The translations under genes and the position numbers were made by a program. A stretch of 64,000 nt of DNA from Albugo candida (Eukaryota > Oomycota > Peronosporomycetes > Albuginales > Albuginaceae): assembly GCA_905220665.1 (NCBI GenBank), contig CAJNAR010000144.1, forward strand, positions 744,001 through 808,000, read 5' to 3'. The notes under the pieces were generated by a model. The model was given only the letters and a program-made list of their open reading frames with translations. It searched no databases and had not been told where the DNA came from. Below, piece by piece: positions 1-12,200 of the stretch (positions are counted from its first letter, which is position 1; each line of letters begins with the position of its first letter).

Positions 1-540
1 CCGAATGCAAGCTTTCACAGATTATTCCTTCGGACCGTAATGCCATTAATGCTCTCATGATCTCCGTGCTAAACTGGGCAATTTCTTGCACACCTAGCGC
101 TTTATTACACTGATGTTGATACTTGATAAGATATTCCCGTTCTGGCCTCTAGTTTCAATGGATGTAGTCTTTCAAGCTTCCAGCCTCGATCCAAGGTTGC
201 ACGATGACCAATGCGTTCTTCTCTCTCACGTACGTGAAATCTACCACAGGAAGATATTTGGATGCGCTTATGACACAAGAAGTGCTTTCATCTCATGATC
301 TAATTGTGAGCGTCTGATTCCCTGTAAACTGCTTGAATTTGCTGATACTATCGTCAGGAGCATTTTTTGACTCCCTTCCAGCTCTTGCATCAAATTTGTT
401 AGTTGTATGCGAAATCGAAATTTTCCTCGATCTTTTCGACCAATGCACGTTAGCGATTCTTCTTTCCATAAAAAGAGAGGATACTGCTGACAATACTTTG
501 CTGCCAGCAGCACAGTACTTGTTCCAGTGATGGCAGTCAT
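1..540 (-). pseudogene. PXK-like (PX-kinase type) pseudokinase fragment, broken and cut by the window edge
   Basis: Reading the minus strand from 540 downwards gives kinase-like sequence: a segment ending DHEMKALLV, then KYLPVVDFTYVREK, LVIVQPWIEAGSLKDYIH, and finally LGVQEIAQFSTEIMRAL followed by SEGIICESLHS at the window edge. The order and spacing match the N-lobe-to-catalytic-loop part of the PXK/Slob pseudokinase family (GxLKDxI, then a helix ending LHxxGxxxxxLH). It cannot be read through. A one-base frameshift is needed near 272, and two in-frame stops (TGA at 155-157, TAG at 149-151) interrupt the segment after KDYIH with no GT-AG intron that could remove them. The rest of the gene lies outside the window. 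I infer a decayed gene; sequencing error is possible but would require three faults within 130 bp. Family assignment is by motif pattern only. Confidence 0.5.
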
Positions 541-610
541 GTTTTCAATTTTTGATATTAAACGATCATATTTGTAAGCGTCGTACCGGTAAAAAGTATT
601 AAGAGAAATT

Positions 611-2221
611 TCATTGTATAGACTTGACAGCTAAAGTCTCGATAGAACAGTTGCTTCCAAGGAGATTGGCGGCAGTACATACATTGGGCATGCCCCAGCC
701 GTAAATATTATTCGGGTAATGACGATAGCTGATATTCCCACACTTGGATCGGACAAGAAAAGGGCGAGAGAAAGTTTGTGCTGAGGTGTTCTTCAGCACA
801 GTAATGATATATTGGGTGTCGTACACGGATGTAAAGAGCGTTGGGTACGATCGAATGAGACTCAAAAGTAGTGCGATGGACCCCGTTATATGTGGTGTTG
901 CCATGGAAGTTCCTGTCAGCCGAGTGTGCGCGTCATCTGATGTACTGATAGCGGAACGAATGCCAACTCCTGGAGCAACAAAATCAGGTTTTATCAGCTG
1001 TTGCTGACTGCAAAGCTTCTCATCACCAGGTCCTTTTCCACTGGCTCCCCATAATGTCCTGGATCCAACAAGTGCACCGACTGCGATTGATTTCTGCGCA
1101 GAAGCTGGAAACAGAACAGTGCCACATTGGAATCCATTAGTATTTCCACTAGCAAATACTGCAACCACACCAGCTGCTTTCCAAACATCCAGTACATTTC
1201 GAAACCATATCCAGTCCTTGTATGTGGCATCATCCCGGCTGATACCAAAGGAATTTGTGACAATGTCGGCACCTAAATTACAGTCGGGTTCAGTCCCGTC
1301 CAGTTTTGTTGGGCATACGACCCACTGTGTGGCTATCAAGAAGTTGCTTTTAAGAACTGTACCAAATATATCAAATGCCCTTGCTGTTATCCATGTTGCG
1401 TTTGGAGCGACACCAATACCAAATCGACCAACAGCGGTACCCATTGTGTGTGTACCATGCCCAACAAGATCAGCGTTCTCGGGATCGAGCTGATCTCCAG
1501 GTGTACCTTTAGGTACCCAAAAAGCATAGTCTAGGTCATATTTCTTTCGGACTTCATCGTATTTTCCTCGAAAGGAATTTTTCAGAGCGTTGTGTGAATA
1601 TCGGACTCCTGAGTCGATGCTGGCCACAGTCACATTTTGTCCGGTTACACCGGAATTCCATAGTTCAGGAGCGTGGAGAGAACGTATATTACTTCCCACT
1701 GAGTTTGTCTGGGCATCCATTCTGTCAATTCGAACTAACCCAGGTGGATGAAATCCTGCAAGTCTTTGATCGTATTCAACATCCAAGACACCTGGGAAAT
1801 AAAGCAATGATGAAACAATTCCATCAAAATACTGGCGAACGATTGACCGCTGATTAGCGCTCACGATAGAGCCATTCACAAAGTCACTCATTGATGTCGT
1901 CTCTGAGCTATGAATTTTGACGATAACCACATTCTGAATCCAAAGTGGCTGAATCTCTAACAAAAGGTCGCTCACGGAATCAATGGGTTTGGCCTTGGCC
2001 TTCAGATAAGAAATGATGTGTTTTTGCGAGTCTTCAATTTGCTTCAGAAGATGCCGACATACATGTTCCCGTTGGCGACCAGAAGCGATTCCCGGCAGTT
2101 TAGCTATCGTGTGAGTATCCGCATGAGGCCATAAGCTTATAATCAACGAATCAAAAACTGGTCGGGAAAGGCTGATTTTCAATGCGTTGGCCCAAAGAAA
2201 CGCCGCAGAAAAAAATCTCAT
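611..2221 (-). CDS. Subtilisin-like serine protease (peptidase S8)
   Basis: Single-exon gene, 536 aa, starting at the ATG at 2221. The S8 catalytic set is complete: Asp203 in VASIDSGVRYSH, His255 in GHGTHTMGT, the oxyanion Asn360 in FASGNTN and Ser439 in LTGTSMATPH. The first about 190 residues precede the protease domain and have the size and position of an inhibitory propeptide. The N-terminus (MRFFSAAFLWANALKISLS) is hydrophobic enough for a weak signal peptide, so secretion is likely but not certain. Several NxT/NxS sites suit a secretory route. Subtilases in oomycetes are commonly secreted, and some act on host or cell-wall proteins; the substrate here is unknown. The stop lies only 47 bp from the end of the next minus-strand gene (DUS2), so the two run head to tail with almost no spacer. 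Confidence 0.9.
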   Translation of the reverse strand: MRFFSAAFLWANALKISLSRPVFDSLIISLWPHADTHTIAKLPGIASGRQREHVCRHLLKQIEDSQKHIISYLKAKAKPIDSVSDLLLEIQPLWIQNVVIVKIHSSETTSMSDFVNGSIVSANQRSIVRQYFDGIVSSLLYFPGVLDVEYDQRLAGFHPPGLVRIDRMDAQTNSVGSNIRSLHAPELWNSGVTGQNVTVASIDSGVRYSHNALKNSFRGKYDEVRKKYDLDYAFWVPKGTPGDQLDPENADLVGHGTHTMGTAVGRFGIGVAPNATWITARAFDIFGTVLKSNFLIATQWVVCPTKLDGTEPDCNLGADIVTNSFGISRDDATYKDWIWFRNVLDVWKAAGVVAVFASGNTNGFQCGTVLFPASAQKSIAVGALVGSRTLWGASGKGPGDEKLCSQQQLIKPDFVAPGVGIRSAISTSDDAHTRLTGTSMATPHITGSIALLLSLIRSYPTLFTSVYDTQYIITVLKNTSAQTFSRPFLVRSKCGNISYRHYPNNIYGWGMPNVCTAANLLGSNCSIETLAVKSIQ

Positions 2222-2268
2222 CTTTTAGACTTCTTTGTACTGTCAGATCTAATTGTTTCTATATTATA

Positions 2269-3885
<1,617 letters not shown>

Positions 3886-4305
3886 CACGTAAAATTACAG
3901 GCCGGATATTAGCCCCTTTTATCCAATCGATAAAGTAATTTTGCATACCTCTTAATTCTGATTCATAGACGCTGAACAAACTACAGTAATTGCTACGATG
4001 GTGACGCGTCCAGAAAAATTCTTGGTGACCTCTAAAGATACATATTTTGGCATTGATGTGTACCACATTAATAAATATGAGGCGAACCGCTGAGCATGCG
4101 CCGCTACTCGGGAAGGCCGTTCTCGCGGCCTAGACGTTGTTTTGCAAGAGCGCAATAAGAAAAATTGCTGTTTACAAGCAAGTTTACTTTTCCTCATTGT
4201 TATCATGCAATTTCATTCATTCTTCTCGCTGTCCAAACCTTTGGAAGCTCACTTTTGACTTTTTCCGTGGCTAGGAGCAGATCATAAGTCGAAAACATTT
4301 CGCTT

Positions 4306-6723
4306 TTGGGCGCTGCCGTTTTATGGATTATTTTCAAGATACTACTACTTCTTACTTTTACACTCAGCACAATAATCTTTCTCTTTAAATCGCAGTCCAT
4401 TTATTCCACTTCTTCAATGTGGCACACTTTCAAGCAACTTTGCCTGCTGTCTTTGCTGTTACTTGTCTATATATGGAGCCTGATTTTGATCATTCTACTG
4501 ACTGTGGACGCATTTCAATTGAATACATTATTTGTGAGTGCTAAATGTACATGATCGCTGGATTTTGGCTTAAGGAAAAAATTGCCAACTAGCTCGCCCT
4601 TGTGTTTACCGTCATGGAGCTTGTGAATTTCTACCACCTTCCTAGTACATCGCTTCTTATATTTTTCAGAAAAAGGTTCATGGAGAAGCTGCCAATGCAA
4701 TGTTCAGAGGGCACAAGTGGCGATAATGTAACTGAAGGCGTTCCTTTTTTCGAAGATGATGTGCATCTTACGTCCTTACTTTTCGCCCAATGGCACAGCA
4801 AATCGAGCTCGAGTCTTTAGTACCTACCTATTCCTGTTTCTTTCCAAACTTTTCAACCTGCTATCTCCATTATACATGGCCAAAGCCACGAACGCTATAA
4901 TCAAGCAAGACGCAAAAACAGCGCTTTTCGCTTTAGCGATATTTAGTGGCATGACTCTGGGCTCAAAATTGCTTAAAGAATTACAGTCACTGATGTATCT
5001 CAAAGTGAAACAGATGGCTTACATCGAACTGGCAACATACACTTATGCGCATCTACACGCACTGTCGTACGAGTGGCATGTGCACGAAAACTGGGTGATG
5101 TAGTACGCTCGATGGATCGAGGAGTGGAATCCGCCAATTCGGTGGTATCGTATCTCTTCTTTTCATTGTTTCCCACACTTGGTGAATCTATCGTGGTACT
5201 GGTAATCTTTGCAGCTCATTTCCAACTGGCAAGTCTTTCTTTCATGGGACTCATGAGCCTCGTATTATGTGCATATCTGACCGTCACGATCACTTTCTGG
5301 CGAAATTTTTTTAGAGAAGCAAGTAACAAACACGGCAATGAGTGCCACGATAAAGCCACCGATGCTTTGATAAATTACGAAACAATCAAATATTTCACAA
5401 ATGGAAAGTATGAAGTTGACTCGTATACAGATGTTTATACGCAAGTTTCAGACGCAATGTGTCACTGTACAAGTATTGTTAAGCCTGCTGAGTTCCGCAC
5501 AAGGCACAAGCGTTTGTTTTCCAAATGACTATCTTCGGATCGTTGACCATTGCTGCACCATCTTTGATCCGTCACGAGCAGAATTAAAGCCAAGGAATCG
5601 AAGATGCAATCAAATTAATGCTGGTGACTTTGTGGTCATTTCGGTGTACCTTAACAGCTTATTTCAACTGCTGCCATCCCTGAGAACCATCTATAATATG
5701 ATAATCCGTGCTATTGTGGATATGCAGAAGCTTAGCGAGCTATTATCGATCGAGCCAGATGTGATGGATCATCCTCATGCTGTCGACTTGTCAGTCAGCG
5801 AGCATAGAAGAACGCATGAAATTCCAGTGAGTTTCCGGAAGTGTCGTTCCAATATCCGCAATCTATCAGAATTGACAAAGCTGGTGAAGATCTGGCTATA
5901 GGAAGTGGTGTACGAGACCTCACTTTTTCCTTTCCGGCTGGAGCAACCACAGCTTTGGTAGGGGAATAGGCTCTGGAAATCCTACAATTGGCAGACTACT
6001 GTTTCGCTTTTACGAATGCGATAGAGGTGAGATTTTGATCAACAAGTATAATATTCGCAATGTGACACAGCTTCTCTTCGACACATCATCGGTATGGTTC
6101 CTCAAGACACAACATTGTTTAATGGTACGATCTATGACAATATCAAGTACGGCAATTTGGAAGCCACATTTGAGCAAGTGGAAAATGCAGCTTGACATGC
6201 GAAAATATACGATTTCATCATAAACATACAGACACTTGGAACTCACGAGTTGGTGAAAGAAGTTTGAAGCTATCTGGTGGTGAGAAGCAGCGTTTTGCTA
6301 TCGCCCGAGTCCTTTTACAAGATTCTCCATTCGTCATACTTGATAAAGCAACGTCTGCATTGGATACACTGACTGAGCAGGAGATACAAATGGCACTTCG
6401 TCGGCTGCAACGAAATCGGACAATGCTGATTATTGCGCATCGTCTGTCAACGGTATGATACATTTTTGGATCGATTGTTACAATGCCTTACGGTGTTTCA
6501 TGATTAGATTTCTCATGCGAACGAGATTCTAGTACTTCATGCAGGTGAGATAGTCGAGCGTGGCTCGCATGAAGAGCTTGTTGGAAGACAGGATAGTGTT
6601 TACACACGAATGTGGCACGCTCAGCTTCTTCGAAATGAAGCATTATTCAGTAGTGATGAATCTCAGATAATAGAAGGGAGTGAGGAGCATGAAGTCATTG
6701 ATCCATCAAATGCATCACAATGA
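4306..6723 (+). pseudogene. ABC half-transporter pseudogene (ABCB6/HMT1-like)
   Basis: Scattered across frames is a complete half-transporter of the mitochondrial/vacuolar ABCB6-HMT1 type. It shows hydrophobic N-terminal helices (4306-4554), LRPYFSPNG (about 4760), LHALSYEWHV then RKLGDVVRSMDRGVESAN (5040-5130), INAGDFVVISVYLNSLFQLL (5600-5670), [21 protein letters not shown] (about 6090-6150), [20 protein letters not shown] (about 6265) and a tail ending in TGA at 6721-6723. It cannot be read through: a -1 shift sits near 5080, at least two shifts lie between 5470 and 5610, a TAG falls at the Walker A site (about 5968), and there are further shifts near 6070 and 6240 and a TGA near 6190. Walker A, once frame-corrected, reads GSGNPT (Lys to Asn), and Walker B reads DKATSALD (catalytic Glu to Lys). 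The intron at 6453-6507 is still spliceable, so this is a decayed ordinary copy, not a retrocopy. The start is uncertain. Confidence 0.88.
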
Positions 6724-7587
6724 AAATATTCAATTTAATTTACACTAACTTCTATAATGCTATTGACGATATAAAATTCTACGCTTTTACCTAAAGACTC
6801 CCTTATAAAATCTAACATTCCGTCAAATCTCCGTATTTCTTGTGTTGAAAGCGAATGGCTGATTCTGTCCTTTCGAGTGCTGACCGCTCGATACCGATCG
6901 CAATACCGACTATCATGCAAATGATTACCGTAGACTTGGATTATCAGAAGCTTACAATCTCTGACGCAGGGCTGGCAGCTGTGATGATAGCTACCAATAT
7001 CGGTGCACCCTGATGTATGTATCAAGCTTTTCATGCATGTAACTTTGCGAAGATAGCTGACATGACTCCAGTGTCAGCAGCGTTCCGAGTCAAGTACGAA
7101 GCTCTCTGTAATGAGAGAAAGCTTCAATTTGCCTATTTCCTTTTCTTCTTCGTGCACCTCCACAAGTGAAATGTGTGACGGGCTCATAAAAAGGTTCAAG
7201 ATAAGTGTCCAATGTTTGATTTTGATCGCAATGAGGATCAAATTGGCAATCAGAGGACCGAGTTTGAGATTTCGTATGATGATCGAGAAGAACTGTGGTT
7301 GCCGTAATGAGAGCTACCACAATTCATCAAGGATCATGAAATTATCATATCCGTTGATCACTGCTTTTGGTCGAGTAATTGGGTTGCGTTGGGAGAAGAT
7401 TTTGACTGAATCGATATAGCTAAGATGCATAGACGTAATGAATGCTGTAAGAGCGTAATGAGACTCTTCCCGTGCAATCATGAAGGTTTCATGCATCTCG
7501 CATCAGATGGCTATTTGATAGCTCTATAATGAGAGAAGCTTCAAAATGCCAATCATGCATCGACTCCGTTTCTCGCCAATGAAAAAA
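6724..7587. other. Unresolved stretch between ABC pseudogene and TBC-like gene
   Basis: No confident gene. On the minus strand two stretches look like coding sequence split between frames: 7314-7496 (AREESHYALTAFIT) and 7090-7320 (LDTYLEPFYEPVTHFTCGG). They may be a degraded or spliced continuation of the gene at 7588-8685. Four copies of a TAATGAGAG-type motif lie at about 7109, 7305, 7456 and 7527, and two of these sit in a nearly identical segment of about 30 bp (7101-7133 and 7521-7550). Confidence 0.3.
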
Positions 7588-8685
7588 TCATTCCCATTGT
7601 TTGGATCGACCGTAAGCTACAAATGCACGAAATGCTGTCCGTTCGTCGCTGTGAAAAACGACCAAACATTCTTCGGCGACCGCAATCATATCTGTGTGAA
7701 AGATAACTTTTTCATTGTAAATAGAATATGCTTGCAGTATACTGCATATAGCAACTCGTTCTTCTTCGCTCATCCAGCTACTTGATTCTGTGACAGCTTT
7801 TTCTATCGTTTGGTACCGTGGGCACTCGCCACAGTGACAAATGTAATCTTGTAAACGGACTTGGACATCAAGAATCGATTTTGCGCATACTTTTGAGTAT
7901 TCTTCACTGTCAGTTGTACTACATGTTGTGACCGAACGACACGGCTTTTGCCCATTTGGCTTGAAATCGTTTTCTGCGTCTTGAAGACACCACCAGGAAT
8001 TTTCGAGTTTATCAGACCAGTAGGAACTATCCTCACTCTCAGTGTCAGACAATAGATCTTCTGCACCTTTTCCACACGTAATTGTGTCAATCGCTTCACC
8101 AGTGGCTGTAGATGGGAGATCCAACATTTCGTGCGAGCTTTCGATGATCGACTCTACCAAGTCATTAGATTGCTTAGAAACATCAGCCCCATTTTTGAGG
8201 CTTATTTCCAAAGTTTCTGAAGATTTTTTCGTTTTGTTTTGCTTCTTCTTTCGCCCAAAAATCTTATCGCACCAGCTGCGCGGCTTCTGATGTACCTTCT
8301 TGCTCTTCTTAGGTTCCATCGACTTGATCTTGATCTCTCTTTGGTTAACTGATGACCTTTCCTCAACTATTTCCTTTTCAATTCTCTGAACATAAGAATG
8401 AACTACCTCTGGGTCCCAAGATAAACGATTTAGTTGATCATTGAATGTGAGCTGCTTGGAAGCTTGGTTTGGGTGATCAGATGACGCTAGACGTGACGTA
8501 TTGGTTGGTGTTGAGACTTTCAATGGTACGACGGAAACAACAGACGGATTTGTAGGAACGTTGCAAGTCTCTTTGGGATGCATGGAGACAGAAATATAAT
8601 CGAAACTTGCATCGCTCATATCTTCGAACTCAACGATATTCTGGTCGTTTCCAAAGCAGGATCCAACAAGCAATTTGTTACCCAT
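7588..8685 (-). CDS. Hypothetical protein with N-myristoylation signal and degenerate TBC-like segment
   Basis: Open frame of 365 aa from the ATG at 8685. The start MGNKLLVGSCFG has Gly2, Ser at position 9 and a nearby Cys, a good N-myristoylation plus palmitoylation pattern, so membrane attachment is likely. A long hydrophilic region follows, with a basic patch (GRKKKQNKTKK, about residue 145) and acidic serine-rich stretches. The C-terminal about 60 residues, AICSILQAYSIYNE then DMIAVAEECLVVF and DERTAFRAFVAY, resemble the helix around motif B of Rab-GAP TBC domains. The catalytic Gln motif (normally YCQGM) reads FHTDM, and no arginine-finger motif is visible. The protein stops inside what would be the TBC fold. 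Either a 3' exon is missed (a GT donor follows AY), or the gene is truncated. It is divergent from the FHA gene across a 542-bp spacer. Confidence 0.5.
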   Translation of the reverse strand: MGNKLLVGSCFGNDQNIVEFEDMSDASFDYISVSMHPKETCNVPTNPSVVSVVPLKVSTPTNTSRLASSDHPNQASKQLTFNDQLNRLSWDPEVVHSYVQRIEKEIVEERSSVNQREIKIKSMEPKKSKKVHQKPRSWCDKIFGRKKKQNKTKKSSETLEISLKNGADVSKQSNDLVESIIESSHEMLDLPSTATGEAIDTITCGKGAEDLLSDTESEDSSYWSDKLENSWWCLQDAENDFKPNGQKPCRSVTTCSTTDSEEYSKVCAKSILDVQVRLQDYICHCGECPRYQTIEKAVTESSSWMSEEERVAICSILQAYSIYNEKVIFHTDMIAVAEECLVVFHSDERTAFRAFVAYGRSKQWE

Positions 8686-9227
8686 GATATCAGGATTTTC
8701 ACTTTAGCTGTTGAAGGGAAATTGAAAAGTGAGGTGATTCATCGCATCGCTTTGTTTCGCCGACGGTGAGCATTTGCCGTCGGTACCAGTTTCCGCAATT
8801 CGTGCCATCTCATTGGGCAGAACAGCCAAGTTGGTTGAAAATTCCCTTGTTGCCAGTCAGCTATTGGCCATTAGTAAATATAAAAAATAAGTAGTAGCGC
8901 AAGTTTTAATATTATATGTTGTAGAGGTGTACCTATTTATGTAGGTATAAGCAAAGCGCCATTTGTCATCATGAAACAACCAGAAGGTTTATCTCCGCTC
9001 AGATTCTTATTGCAAAACATAACGGCCAAAACCATTCCACTTTTCATGTGGATGGCATGCGACTTGATATCATTTGTGCCGCGTTGTGGCTGTACCGTGT
9101 ATGTATATGTTAATTGAAGCGGCTTTGAGCTGAAATAAGGCTCTCGAGCTAAGAATACATTTATATCTGAAATACACGCACCGGACACTTTTTTTGCAGG
9201 AGAAGAAGGCACTCAGATTTTGTAGTG
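8686..9227. promoter_or_regulatory. Divergent intergenic region (TBC-like gene / FHA gene)
   Basis: A 542-bp spacer between two start codons facing away from each other, so it must hold both promoters. It includes an A/T-rich tract around 8875-8940. No binding motif could be assigned with confidence. Confidence 0.4.
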
Positions 9228-12200
9228 ATGGAAAAAATCGATCCCAAACAAAGCGGCACTTTTGATGCGGCAAATTCGATTGACAGAGCATGTGCTCACA
9301 TAAATACATCGCCCCGTAATCGCTGGGTCGAGCTGTGGCACCGACGTCACGTTATAAAGCCAGAACTTCCTTCTTACTATAACGAAAGCGAGAAAGTTCA
9401 TATGGTGTATATTTTTCGACCATCCGATTATGACTTGTTCTTGCGGCACTATAGGCTGAACGCTTTTGAGAACATTGATAGAATTCCAGCTTCAATGCAT
9501 AAACTTTTCGGGTCTAATGTAAAACTCAAAGCACTTACGGAGAATCTTCGTTCTGGACCTCTTCGCTCTCACATTGTTAGGAGAGATAGCGAAATGACAA
9601 CAAGTCGTGAACCTCAATTTAATCGAATGCTTGAATATGTGCAAAAATTCTCACCTACAAAAAGTTTCAGAGCAAAAAAGGAATTGTGCCTCTTGCAGCG
9701 CACAAGTGACATGGAATCTGATGACAAAAATTCAAAAAAAGTATGGGAATTATCAGATGGGTATATTGGTCGTGAAAATGGAGAAAATGTTGTTATTCCA
9801 ACAAATGAGGCCTCTATGGACCTGTTGCACGCAAGAATTATCGTAAGCGGCGATGATTATCTGATACAAGATAATGATAGTAGTACAGGCACATACCTCT
9901 GCCTCTCCACGCATCGACGACAGTATTCTCAGCGATACGGATATCACCTGAGCAATAAAGATGTTGTCTATATGGGATCTAATAGCATCATCACAATTCG
10001 AACGTCTGATTCTAACGATATTACGCCTCAGAATTCTCATAATGCGGACACCAAACAACAGAACGATCACGATCCGAAACCCCGTAAAGCTGGTAAAAGA
10101 GTACATTTCGCAGATTTTCCATCTGTGCTATCCAATCCCGAGGGCGATCATCATCAACGCTGGTCGATAGTATCTAAAGCCTTCAAGAACAAAACAGGTG
10201 GATCACAAAAACAGATTCTCGAGGATGCATGTGGCAGTGTGTTAGGATCTATTTACCGTCGAAATGTACAAAGCGCTGCGTATCGTCAAGAAAGGATTAG
10301 CTCAAAGTTATTTGTTTCGACTTCTCTTCCAGGAGAGAAGGAAACCTGGCTCCCACTCAAGGGAAAAAATTCCTACACTATCGGGTCAGATCGAGCATGC
10401 GACATACAAGTCTTTGGTAGCGGCGTGCGAGCTGTACACGCTAGAATTATCAATGATGGGTATCATTTCATATTACAGGATTTGTCGCTAGAAGAAAGAA
10501 ATCCCGCATTACGAACTCGAGTTAGACTGATCCAACCGACCAAGCTTGCATGTGGAGACTTGATTTTGTTTGGGGATTGTGTTATGGCTGTTTCGTTGGC
10601 AAGTAGTGTTCTCGATCCCACGTATTCTGATTTTCAAGAGGTTGGTTTGCGATGTCACGTCCTACGACATTCCAAACGCAAAGCTCGGCAAAAGCAAAAG
10701 TATCTTCCTATAGTTTACCGTCATAGTCAAGCAACTCCACTTATTGTAGGCCGTGGGAGTACTTGTAGTGGAAAACTGCAAACCACATCAATCAATTTGA
10801 GGCAGTTCAATTTGTATTTGGATAATGGAATTTGTTACTTGATACCACATGGAGCGGGATTGAATCAAGGTCTGTATTACCTTATAGGACGCGGGATTTA
10901 TCTTCATGGCCAGGACGAGTGTCTCCAATATACGAGCAAACCATTAAAGCTCGAGGCACAGGTTGTGATACGCTGTGGAAGTTCCGAGCTTGAAGTCTCA
11001 CACATTAAATGTCAGTCATCGAAACAAGCGAAACAAGCAAACCAAGAAATCCGTGACAATGCAAAAGCACTTCAAAAACTTTTCTGGCTACAACAATTTG
11101 ATCAAGAGCAAGAGCTCCTTATCAACATTGCAACCAAATCGCAGCGTATCGAGCTTGAGCCCGGAGATTGCGTGTATGACGCTGGGGACATCGCAACTTT
11201 TTTCTTTGTGGTGCTCGATGGAGAAATAAATTTGACCTTTCCATCCCTTGACCCAGCATCATCGGGAAGTAATTTGTTGAAAAATTCGGATCAATGTAAA
11301 TTCCAAGAACCACATGTCGAGCGGCTTGGGTCTGGGAGTTACTTTGGTGAGGTTTGTCTCATCCAGAAGGACCTCGCGTACGTCGAAAGTGCTCACGCCT
11401 TGACAAAATCACTAGTTCTGGTAGTTGATGCCGGAGATTTTTGTGGGTTTTTCTCACCTTATATGGACATTATTCACGCTCAGCTCGCGTACGAAAGTTA
11501 TCGGGATCTTCTGATGGTTTGGCGGTTATCCGTACCATACTTTGCCAACCTCGAGTATGATGAGCTGCGCATGTTGGCGAACAAGGTCGACCACTATACC
11601 TATACCAAGAATCAACCTATTGTGCTTGGAGGGGAATTTCAGACTTCCAAAAATGCTCACGGAATTCTTTTGCTGTATCGAGGTAAGGCTGATGTAAAAG
11701 ACGAAAATTCGTTAAGAAGTTTTGATGGGGAAATTTTGCAATCTGCAAAAGAATGGACTCGTTATGAGTGCTTGACTTCTCTACCGCATGAAGCAATAGA
11801 AGCGCAGTACAACAACGTCATCGCACGATCAGATCAAGTCGAGTGCTTCTTTTTACATGCAAATGAACTTTTGAGACCCACTTCATCCTTTGATACACCC
11901 CGGAAGAAGACTCATTCTCGGCTCCACACCGCCTCAAGTAGAAAAGAGTCGTTAGAACCAGCTGTAGACGCTCACAAATTTCCAGAACGCCGACGTAAAA
12001 GTTCTGTTGTACAGCTACACCACTCACGCGCACACTGGACCTCTCAAGCGATGGGTACTGTCCCGTCGAATAGGTCCTTCACTCGCTTGGAACAGGCCAA
12101 TATGGAGGATGACGAATCTTTTAACCAGAAATGGCGACGGAAAAAGCGGAATCGAGCCTTGCTGGAGCAAACAATCACTGACGTAGAGCAAAATCCTGAT

